A stretch of DNA of 64,000 nt, taken from positions 1,275,001 through 1,339,000 of the forward strand of contig OX345642.1 of assembly GCA_947044365.1 (NCBI GenBank). Direction: 5' to 3'. The position numbers and the translations under genes were made by a program. Origin of the DNA: Petrosia ficiformis. Lineage: Eukaryota > Porifera > Demospongiae > Haplosclerida > Petrosiidae. Below are positions 35,301 to 47,500 of the stretch, in pieces. The first letter of the stretch is position 1; each line of letters starts with the position of its first letter. The notes beneath the pieces were generated by a model, which was given only the letters and a program-made list of their open reading frames with translations, made no database searches and had not been told where the DNA came from.

Positions 35301-38297
35301 CAAGTATTACTGGGTTAGTACGTTGGTACACTGAGATAGTATGTTGGTAAATATTCATTACTAAGTATCACTGAGTTACTACATTGGTAGATATGGATTA
35401 CTAAGTATCACTGAGTTAGTACGTTGGTAGATATTGATTACTGAGTTAGCACATCGGTAGATATAGATTACTAAGTATTACTGAGTTAGTACATTGGTAG
35501 ATCTAGTTTACTGAGTTAGCTCGTTGGTAGATATGGATTACTAGGTATCACTGAGATAGTACGTTGGTAGAGATAGATTACTAAGCGTAACTGAGTTAGT
35601 ACATTGGTAGATCTAGTTTACTGAGTTAGCACATCGGTAGATATAGATTACTAAGTATTACTGAGTTAGTATGTTGGTAGATCTAGTTTACTGAGTTAGC
35701 ACGTTGGTAGATATAGATTACTAAGTATCACTGAGTTAGTACGTTGGTAGATATACATGTAGATTACTAAGTATCACTGAGTTAGTACATTGGTAGATCT
35801 AGTTTACTGAGTTAGCACGTTGGTAGATATTGATTATACTAAGTATCACTGAGTTAGTACGTTGGCAAGTATCACTGAGTTAGTACATTGGTAGATCTAG
35901 TTTACTGAGTTAGCACGTTGGTAGATATAGATTACTAAGTATCACTGAGTTAGTACATTGGTAGATCTAGTTTACTGAGTTAGCACGTTGGTAGATATAG
36001 ACTACTAAGTATCACTGAGTTAGTACATTGGTAGATATTGATTACCAAGTATCACCGAGTTAGTACGTTGGGAGATATTGATTACTAGTGATGTCACAAG
36101 TATTACTGGGTTAGTACGTTGGTACACTGAGATAGTATGTTGGTAGATATTCATTACTAAGTATCACTGAGTTACTACATTGGTAGGTATGGATTACTAA
36201 GTATCACTGAGTTAGTATGTTGGGAGATATTGATTACTAAGTATCACTGAGTTAGTACATTGGTAGATAGAGATTAGTAGTGATGTCGCAAGTATCGCTG
36301 AGTTAGTACGTGGTAGATCTAGTTTACTGAGTTAGTACGTTGGTAGATACAGATTACTAAGTATCACTGAGTTAGTACGTTGGGAGATATTGAGTACTAG
36401 TGATGTCACAAGTATCACCGAGTTAGTACATTGGTAGATATAGATTGCTAGTGATGTCACAAGTATCACTGAGTTAGTACATTGGTAGATATAGATTATT
36501 AAGTATCACTGAGTTAGTACATTGGTAGATATAGATTACTAAGTATCACTGAGTTAGTACATTGGTAGATATAGATTATTAAGTATCACTGAGTTAGTAC
36601 ATTGGTAGATATAGATTACTAAGTATCACTGAGTTAGTACATTGGTAGATATAGATTACTAAGTATCACTGAGTTAGTAAGTTGGTAGATATAGATTATT
36701 AGTGATCTCATTGTGTTAGTATATCGGTAGATATAGATTACTAAACTTAGTACATTGGTAGATATAGATTACTGAGTTAGTACATTGGTAGATATAGATT
36801 ACTAAGTATCACTGAGTTAGTACATTGGTAGATATAGATTACTAAGTATCACTGAGTTAGTATGTTGGTAGATATAGATTACTAAGTATCACTGAGATAG
36901 TAAGTGGGTAGATATAGATTATTAGTGATCTCAATGAGTTAGTATATCGGTAGATATAGATTACTAAACTTAGTACATTGGTAGATTGGTAGATATAGAT
37001 TACTGAGTTAGTACATTGGTAGATATAGATTACTAAGTATCACTGAGTTAGTACGTTGGTCGATATAGATTGCTAGTGATGTCACAAGTATTACTGGGTT
37101 AGTACGTTGGTACACTGAGATAGTATGTTGGTAAATATTCATTACTAAGTATCACTGAGTTACTACATTGGTAGATATGGATTACTAAGTATCACTGAGT
37201 TAGTACGTTGGTAGATATTGATTACTGAGTTAGCACATCGGTAGATATAGATTACTAAGTATTACTGAGTTAGTACATTGGTAGATCTAGTTTACTGAGT
37301 TAGCTCGTTGGTAGATATAGATTACTAAGTATCACTGAGTTAGTACGTTGGTAGATATTGATTACTAAGTATCACTGAGTTAGTACATTGGTAGATATAG
37401 ATTACTAAGTATCACCGAGTTAGTACGTTGGTAGATATAGATTATTAGTGATTTCAATCGGTAGATATAGATTACTAAGTATCACTGAGTTAGTACATTG
37501 GTAGATCTAGTTTACTGAGTTAGTACGTTGGTAGATATAGATTACTAAGTATCATTGAGTTAGTACGTTGGTAGATATTGATTACTAAGTATCACTGAGT
37601 TAGTACGTTGGGAGATAATGATTACTAGTGATGTCACAAGTATTACTGGGTTAGTACGATGGTACACTGAGATAGTATGTTGGTAAATATTCATTACTAA
37701 GTATCACTGAGTTAGTACATTGGTAGATATTGATTACTACTTTACTAGTGATATCACGTATGTTCATTATTCAGTATCACTGAGTTAGCATATTGGTAGA
37801 TATAGATTACTAAGTATCACTGAGTTAGTACGTTGGTAGATATTGATTACTACTTTACTAGTGATATCACTAACATCACTGAGTGGGTACGTTCATTATT
37901 AAGTATCATTGAGTTAGTACATTGGTAGATATAGATTACTAAGCATCACTGAGTTAGTACGTTGGTAGATATAGATTACTAAGTATCACTGAGTTAGTAC
38001 GTTGGTAGATATAGATTACTAAGTATCACTGAGTTAGCACATTGGTAGATCTAGATTACTAGTGATGTCACAAGTATTACTGGGTTAGTACGATGGTACA
38101 ATGAGATAGGATGTTGGTAAATATTCATTACTGAGTATCACTGAGTTAGTACATTGGTAGATATAGATTACTGAGTATCACTGAGTTAGTATGTTGGTAG
38201 ATATAGATTACTAAGTATCACTGAGTTAGTACGTTGGTAGATAGAGATTAGTAATGATGTCACAAGTATCACTGAGTTAGTAGGTTGGTAGATAAAA
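32395..38297. repeat. 40-bp minisatellite array A (5.9 kb) with 1,784-bp higher-order duplication
   Basis: The consensus unit is GAGTTAGTACATTGGTAGAT then ATAGATTACTAAGTATCACT (40 bp), with shorter variants (for example AGATCTAGTTTACTGAGTTA). A block at about 33735-35518 is repeated almost exactly at 35519-37302; landmark variants such as ATCTCATTGTGTTAG occur 1,784 bp apart. The array fills the space between the convergent CFDP1 and large Death-ankyrin genes. Units contain stops in all frames, so it is not coding. Confidence 0.93.
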
Positions 38298-38595
38298 ACA
38301 ATTATTAGAGTTTGGAAAAACAATATCTCATGTAAAAATTGCTGAAGTTGATCAGATGATATTACAGAAGTAACTCATTGGTAGTTTCAGACATTGGTTA
38401 CATGTATTATGACAGTATTTGATTGGTCGATTGAGATTAATAATCACATGATTTACACATAGTAGTTCAATAGCACATATTAAGAGGTCATTGATACAAG
38501 TTTAGTAGATCAAAATTCTCTGTTATCGTATACTAAATTAATGACTATATAATGTTGTAGTGATGTGAATGTATAGTTTATATAAAGTGGTTTGG

Positions 38596-41500
38596 TTATG
38601 GAATATGTGTTGTAGAGTATTTTCTATTATCAAAACGTTGATATGGGCTGAAAATGCTTTGACTGTACTTCAATGGTCTATTCTTTGTATTCAATTCTTT
38701 CTTTTTTATCGACAATGAATTCTGGGATAACTTTATAGTACTTTGACTTGTATCAGTAGATAGCTTTTGTTCCTCTGAAGTGGTCATGTCACTTTCACTT
38801 TCACTTTCTGGACCTGAACCTTTAATTCCACCATGTTGTAACAGAATATCCTTTGTTGCGTCTTGTTGAGCTGCTTCAGCAAAGTCAAGAGCTGTCTGTC
38901 CTAATTCATCTATATTGTTAACATTAGCACCAGCTGTAATAAGAGCCTCTACTATATCAATGTGTCCACAAGATGATGAAATCATGAGAGGAGTGACACC
39001 ATGAACAAACTGAACATCTGGTGTTATCATACCAGACATCAACTGATCTACTGCTGATCCTAAATCACCTTCAGCACAAAAAATAATAAGATCTGTTTGG
39101 TCAGAAACAATGTCTAGTCTATTTGACAACAATCTAATGATTGGAACATGACCCCTATTACAAGCAGAGTACCATCCCATTGATAGGCTTTTTAAACTCA
39201 ACTCGTTATGTTTCAGGAAGATATTCACACATTCAATATTACCACTCATAGCAGCGCATATAAATGAATCAATCGATATTCCTTCACTAGTAGTAATAGA
39301 GTAATGTGGATTTGCATTATACCTCAATAATACTTCAACAATATCGGAATGACCTAACACACTGGCAAACATTAATGCTGTAAATCCCTCCTTGTCATGA
39401 ATATTAGGATCAGCACCTTTCTTGAGTAGTTTATCTACCACCTGGTAATGACCATTCCAACTGGCCATATATAAGGCTGTTCTTCCATTTTTACTGTTTC
39501 GAACATTGGGGTCAATTTGTTTCTCAAGTAGTAGTTCCACTACCTGTTGATGACCAATCTCACTGGCAACTATTAATGTTGTCCTTCCATGATTGTCATG
39601 AATATTAGGATCAGCACCATTCTTGAGTAGTACTTCCACCACCTGGTAATGACCATTCTGACTGGCCATATATAAGGCTGTTCTTCCATTTTTACTGTTT
39701 CGAACATTGGGGTCAACTTGTTTCTCAAGTAGTAGTTCCACTACCTGTTGATGACCAATCTCACTGGCAATTATTAATGTTGTCCTTCCATCATTGTCAT
39801 GAATATTAGGATCAGCACCATTCTTGAGTAGAATGTCTACTATCTGGTAATAACCTTTTTGACTGGCAAACAAAAGGGCTGTTACTTCATCAATGCCAGC
39901 ACGAATATCAGGATCAGCACCATTCTTGAGTAGTATTTCCACCACCTGGTAATGACCATTCTGACTGGCGAATATTAAGGCTGTGAATCCATTGTTGTTG
40001 TGAATATTAGGATCAGCACCATTCTTGAGTAGTACTTCTACCACCTGGTAATGACCATTACTACTGGCCTGAATTAAGGCTGTTATTCCATTTTTACTGT
40101 TTTGAACATTGGGGTCAACTTGTCTCTCAAGTAGTAGTTCCACTACCTGTTGATGACCATTCTGAGCAGCAATGATTAATGCTGTCCATCCATTGTTGTC
40201 ATGAAAATTAGGACTGGCACCGTTCTGGTGTAGTATTTTTACCATTGGGTAATGACCATTTAGACTGGCAACCGAAAGGGCTGTCCATCCATCTTCGTCT
40301 TGAATATTAGGATCAGCACCTTTCACGAGCAGTATTTCTACCACCTGGTAATGACCATTACTACTGGCCTGAATCAAGGCTGTTCTTCCGTTTTTACTGT
40401 TTTGAACATTGGGGTCAACTTGTTTCTCAAGTAGTAGTTCCACTATCTGTTGATGACCATTCTCACTGGAAAGTATTAATGCCGTCCATCCATCATTGTC
40501 ATGAATATTAGGATCAGCACCTTTCTTGAGTAGTATTACTATCACCTGGTAATGACCATTCTGACTGGCTTGAATTAAGGCTGTTCTTCCGTTTTTACTG
40601 TTTTGAACATTGGGGTCAACTTGTTTCTCAAGTAGTAGTTCCACTACCTGTTGATGACCATTCTGAGCAGCAATGATTAATGCTGTCCATCCATTGTTGT
40701 CATGAAAATTAGGACTGGCACCGTTCTGGTGTAGTATTTTTACCACTGGGTAATGACCATTTAGACTGGCAACCGAAAGGGCTGTCCATCCATCTTCGTC
40801 TTGAATATTAGGATCAGCACCTTTCACGAGCAGTATTTCTACCACCTGGTAATGACCATTACTACTGGCCTGAATCAAGGCTGTTCTTCCGTTTTTACTG
40901 TTTTGAACATTGGGGTCAACTTGTTTCTCAAGTAGTAGTTCCACTATCTGTTGATGACCATTCTCACTGGAAAGTATTAATGCCGTCCATCCATCATTGT
41001 CATGAATATTAGGATCAGCACCTTTCTTGAGTAGTATTACTATCACCTGGTAATGACCATTCTGACTGGCTTGAATTAAGGCTGTTCTTCCGTTTTTACT
41101 GTTTTGAACATTGGGGTCAACTTGTTTCTCAAGTAGTAGTTCCACTATCTGTTGATGACCATTCTCACTGGAAAGTATTAATGCTGTCCATCCATTGTTG
41201 TCATGAATATTAGGATCAGCACCTTTCTGGTGTAGTATTTTTACAACTGGGTAATGACCATTACTACTGGCAAATATTAAGGCTGTCTCTCCATTCTCAT
41301 TTTGAATATTAGGGTCGGCACCTAGTTTCAGTAGCATTTCTACCATCTGGTACATACCATTCCTACTAGCATGTATTAGTATGGGATATCCAGTCTCATC
41401 ATACAGAGCATTGGGATTAATGCTGATTTTGTTTAGCAGTGATGTTATATCTACTGATAAGTGTCCTGGATCACTAGCTATGGGAAATGCTTTTGTTTCA

Positions 41501-44500
41501 TTATGTGTACGATCCACATTAGATAAGCCTAGTAGTAACTGAACAGCTTCATTATTAAAAAATTGCACTGCTATTTGAAGAGCCGATTCAAAAGTGAAGT
41601 TCTTCTCTTCATCTTCCGCTAATATTGGTGTTTTATTAATCATCATTTCAAACACACCAAGAAGATACATTAATACTCTCTTCTTTGCTACTTCTGATAT
41701 AAAATCTTCTATTATCTGTATAGAATTTGGTATAAGGAACTTGATACATGGTACCTTTTCTATAATACCTACTGTCATGTGACTGAGGTATCTCGTATTG
41801 TCAGAGAATAGGAAGGAACACAAACTACGAATATGCTTCAGTGTTTTATTACTCCACAGCCTGTTGAGTTTAAAGACCAAATATGTAGAGGTGGCCATTG
41901 TTGTTTCTTCTTGCTGAGGTAAGAATGCCATTACATTCTCTATTTTTAATAATTCCTCAAATGTTTGAACTATGGAAAGGTATTCCTCAAGTTCCTCTTG
42001 AATCTCAACATTATATTTAAGGAATTCTCTTGTGATGACAACTAGTAATTCATAACTCAGAAAATCTGAGTATGCTCGTACTCTACTGAATAAATCTGTG
42101 CTATCATGTACTTTACTAGATCCTGTGATTTCAGGATATACTTCAAGGAATTGAGAAAAATTGAGCAAGATATCTTCCTCTTTAGCAATCAAATGATCGA
42201 AGCCTTCTTCTATTCTGTCAAGTAGATGTGTAAATCGTTTTTGTAAGTCAAGAGCTGAGAATTTGAAGAGTATGTCACATATATCTTGTTGTGCTTCCTC
42301 CCTGTGAGCTCTTTCAAGAATAGTAATATCTCCCAAGAGAACATGAGGATTTGCTCCAGCTTCAAGAAGATACTGCACTGTTGGAAGTGACTTATTACCT
42401 GTAATGGCATATGCTAATGGTGAATAGTTATCGGTATCTATTCTGTTGACATCAGCTTCCATTTGTATGAGAGTGTCTATCACTTCAACATGTCCGCATG
42501 ATGAGGCAATCATAAGAGGAGTAATACCTGATATTAGTGTAGTGTTAGGATCAATGTTCAATTCCATGATGTGTTGTATAACAGATTCCACATCTCCTTC
42601 AGCACAAGAGATAAATAAATCTATTACTTGAGGAGTACATTCAAGTTGTTTCACTAACAGACTAAAGACAGCTGAATGTCCCAGTCTACATGCAAGAACT
42701 ATTCCTGAAGATAAATGAGAAGATGGAATGGCATCAATCATGAGTTTTAGAATATCAGCATTATTCCCTCTAACTGAAGCCATAAATGGTGTGTCATCCT
42801 TTGTATTTTTAATAACCGGTGAGGCATGGTAGCTAAGTAGTAACTCTATTACTGTATAGTGACCTCTGTAACAAGCAATGTGTAAAGCTGTGTTACCATC
42901 TTTTCGTTGCAAGTCAGGATCAGCTTTAGCTAAGAGAAGACAAGAAACAATGCCAATATTTCCATTAGCCTGAATTAAGGCTGTTGCTCCATTTTTACTG
43001 TTTTGAACATTGAGATCAACGTGTGTCTCAAGTAGTAGTTCCACTATCTGTTGATGACCTTTCCCACTGGCTAATATTAATGCTGTCCATCCAGTGTTGT
43101 CATGAATATTAGGATCAGCACCTTTCTTGATTAGTACTTCTACAACCTGGTAATGACCATTCTGACTGGCCTGAATTAAGGCTGTTGCTCCATTTTTACT
43201 GTTTTGAACATTGGGATCAACGTGTGTCTCAAGTAGTAGTTCCACTACCTGTTGATGACCTTTCCCACTGGCTAATATTAATGCTGTCCATCCAGTGTTG
43301 TCATGAATATTAGGATCAGCACCTTTCTTGAGTAGTATTTCTACCACCTGGTAATGACCATTCCAACTGGCCTGAAATAAGGCTGTTCTTCCATTTATGC
43401 TATTTTGAGCATTAAGGTCAACTTGTTTCTCAAGTAATAGTTCCACTATCTGTTGATGACCAAACCAACTGGCAACTATTAATGCTGTCCTTCCATATTT
43501 GTCACGAATATTAGGATCAGCAAGTTTCTTGAGCAGAATGTCTACTACCTGGTAATAACCTTTTTGACTGGCAAACAAAAGGGCTGTTACTTCATCTTTG
43601 CTGGCTTGAATATCAGGATCAGCACCATTCTTGAGTAGTATCTCTACCACCTGGTAATGACCATTACTACTGGCACACAAAAGGGCTGTATATCCATTTA
43701 CTTCTTGAATATTAGGATCAGCACCATTCTTGAGTAGTATTTCTACCAGCTGGTAATGACCATTCTGAATGGCTTGAATTAAGGCTGTTCTTCCATTTTT
43801 ACTGTTTTGAACATTGGGGTCAACCTCTTGCTCGAGTAGAAGCTCCACTATCTGTTGATGACCATTCTCGGTGGCTAATATTAATGTTGTCCCTCCATCG
43901 TTGTCATGAATATTAGGATCAGCACCTTTCTTGAGTAGTATTTCTACCACCTGGTAATGACCATTCCAACTGGCCTGAAATAAGGCTGTTCTTCCATTTA
44001 TGCCATTTTGAACATCAAGGTCAACTTGTTTCTCAAGTAATAGTTCCACTACCTGTTGATGACCAAACTGACTGGCAACTATTAATGCTGTCCTTCCATA
44101 TTTGTCATGAATATTAGGATCAGCACCTTTCTTGAGTAGAATGTCTACTACCTTGTAATAACCTTTTTGACTGGCAAACAAAAGGGCTGTTACTTCTTCA
44201 TTGCCAGCATGAATATTAGGATCAGCACCATGCTTGAGTAGTACTTCTACCACCTGGTAATGACCATTACAACTGGCTTGAAGTAAGGCTGTTGTTCCAC
44301 ATTTATTGTCTCGAACGTTGGGGTCAACTTGTTTCTCAAGTAGTAGTTCCACTACCTGTTGATGACCTTTCTCACTGCCAACTATTAATGCTGTCCCTCC
44401 ATATTTGTCATGAATATTAGGATCAGCAAGTTTCTCGAGCAAAATGTGTACCACCTGGTAATGACCATTACTACTGGCAAATATTAAGGCTGTCTCTCCA

Positions 44501-47500
44501 TTCTCATTTTGAATATTAGGGTTGGCACCTTTTTTGAGTAGTATTTCTACCACCTGGTAATGACCATTCTGACTGGCCTGAATTAAGGCTGTTGCTCCAT
44601 TTTTTCTGTTTTGAACATCAAGGTCAACTTGTTTCTCAAGTAATAGTTCCACTACCTGTTGATGACCTTTCTCACTGCCAACTATTAATGCTGTCCCTCC
44701 ATATTTGTCATGAATATTAGGATCAGCAAGTTTCTCGAGCAAAATGTGTACCACCTGGTAATGACCATTACTACTGGCAAATATTAAGGCTGTCTCTCCA
44801 TTCTCATTTTGAATATTAGGGTTGGCACCTTGTTTCAGTAGCATTTCTACCATCTGGTACATACCATTCCCACTAGCATGTATTAGTTTGGGATATCCAG
44901 TCTCGTCATCCAGAGCATTGGGATTGTTAAGTAGTGATGTTATATCTACTGATAAGTGTCTTGGATCACTAGCCACTGGAAATGGTTTTGATTCATTATG
45001 TGTATGATCCACATTAGATAAGTCTAGTAGTAACTGAACAGCTTCATTATTACCAAATTGTGCTGCCTTTTGAATAGCCGATTCAAAAGTGAAGTTCTTG
45101 TCTTCATCTTCTATTAATACCGGTGTGTTATTAATTATCACTTCAAACACACCAAGAGGATACATTAATTCTCTCTTCTTTGCTACTTCTGATACAAGAT
45201 CTTCTATTATCTGCTTAGAATTTGGTATAAGGAACTTGATACATGGTACCATTTCTACAATATCTACTGTCATGTGACTGAGGTATCTCTGATTGTCAGA
45301 GAATAAGAAGGAATAAAATTTATGGAGCATCTTCAGTGTTTTATTACTCCAGTTCCTGTTGAGTTTAAAGACCAAATATGTAGAGGTGGCCATTGTTGTT
45401 TCTTCTTGCTGAGGTAAGAATGCCATTACATTCTCTATTTTTAATAATTCCTCAAATGTTTGAACTATGGAAAGGTATTCCTCAAGTTCCTCTTGAATCT
45501 CAACATTATATTTAAGGAATTCTTTTGTGATGACAACTAGTAATTCATAACTCAGAAAATCTGAGTATGCTCGTACTCTACTGAATAAATCTGTGCTATC
45601 ATGTACTTTACTAGATCCTGTGATTTCAGGATATACTTTAAGGAATTGAGAAAAATTGAGCAAGATATCTTTCTCTTTAGCAATCAAATGATCGAAGCCT
45701 TCTTCTATTCTGTCAAGTAGATGTGTAAATCGTTTTTGTAAGTCAAGAGCTGAGAATTTGAAGAGTATGTCACATATATCTTGTTGCCCTTCCTTCCTGT
45801 AGGCTCTTTCAAGAATAGTAATTCCTCCCAAGAGAATATGAGGATTTGCTCCAGCTTCAAGAAGATACTGCACTGTTGGAAGTGACTTGTTACCTGTAAT
45901 GGCATATGCTAATGGTGAATAGTTATCACTATCTATTCTGTTGATATCAGCTTTCATTTGTACGAGAGTGTCTATTACTTCAACATGTCCGCATGATGAG
46001 GCAATCATAAGAGGAGTAATACCTGATATTAGTGTAGTGTTAGGATCAATGTTGAATTCCATGATGTGTTGTATAACAGATCCCACATCTCCTTCAGCAC
46101 AAGAGATAAATAAATCTATTACTTGAGGAGTACATTCTAGTTGTTTTACTAACAAACTAAAGACAGCTGAATGTCCCAGTCTACATGCAAGAACTATTCC
46201 TGAAGATAAATGAGAAGATGGAATGGCATCAATCATGAGTTGTAGGATATCAGCATTATTCCCTCTAACTGAAGCCATAAATGGTGTGTCATCTTTTGAA
46301 TTTTTAATAACTGGTGAGGCATGGTAGCTAAGTAGTAACTCTATTACTGTATTGTGACCTTTGTAACAAGCAATGTGTAAAGCTGTGTTTCCGTCTTGTC
46401 GCTGTATGTCAAGATCAGCTTTAGCTAAGAGAAGACAATGAATAACGCCAATATTTCCACTAGCAAGAATCAGTGCAGTTTCTTCTGTGCTATCCTGAAG
46501 ATTTATGTTAGCACCACCTGATACTAGCGCTTGTACAACCTCTTCATGTCCAGCCTGACATGCTAACATTAGCGCTGTCTTTCCTTCACTATTACTATAG
46601 TTTATATTAACTCCCAAGTCTAGTAGAAACTGAACTGCTTCATTATTACCAAACTGTGATGATTCTAGAAGAGCTGAATCAAAAGTGAAGTTCTCATTTT
46701 CATCTTTCATTAACACTGGTATGTCATTAATCATCATTTCAAACACACCAAAAAGATACATAAACTCCATGTGCTTTGTTGCTAATGCTATTAACATCTC
46801 AACTTGAGACTTTGGAACTAGAAACCTGATACACAGGCTTCCATCCTCGAGTTTTATGTGATTAAGAAGATAACGTTTTTTCGAGAATATATGTTCTAAA
46901 AGTTTATTCAAGCATCTCATTTTTTCCTTCTTCCAACGCCTACTTACTTTCAGAATAACTTCACATGTAAAAGGAGTGACGCTTTGTGTTGGTACTAATG
47001 CTTGCTCAATAGCATCTTTGAGCTCTTGTAATGTTGTCAATGTTTCAAATGCTTCTACATCTTTGACATATTTTTCCACTTCTGCCTGAATTTTATCTTC
47101 AAGAAACTGGTTGACTATCTCCTCCAGCAGCTCACAATTCAGAAATGAGTAGTGTGACTCAAGCTTGTCAAACAAATCATCAATATCTTTTGCATCAGTT
47201 AGTTTCAACTGCTTGTCTTCAAGGTGCCTATGAAGATATCGTGCAATATGTTTAAGAGTTATCTGGTCTTTCGTAATAGCACCATCAAGAGAATCCTTAA
47301 TGTTTGTTTCCAATAGTGCAAATCTCTTGTGAAGTCCCACAAGTTGCGTAGCTATTTCGTCTGCTGTATCAATGTTAACTTCAACCTTTTTTTCTTCCAC
47401 TTTGCAAAGCTCAGTTGAGTCATTTGTTTTCTGCACTTCATCCACTGCTATTGGTAAAAATACTTTTTCATTAGATGTGTGCTGAATTTGTTGGGTTTCA

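Noticed and set aside
32395..38297. CRISPR-like array (40-bp repeat units)
   Set aside because: Units are head-to-tail with no unique spacers, and the surrounding genes are eukaryotic with introns; it is a minisatellite.
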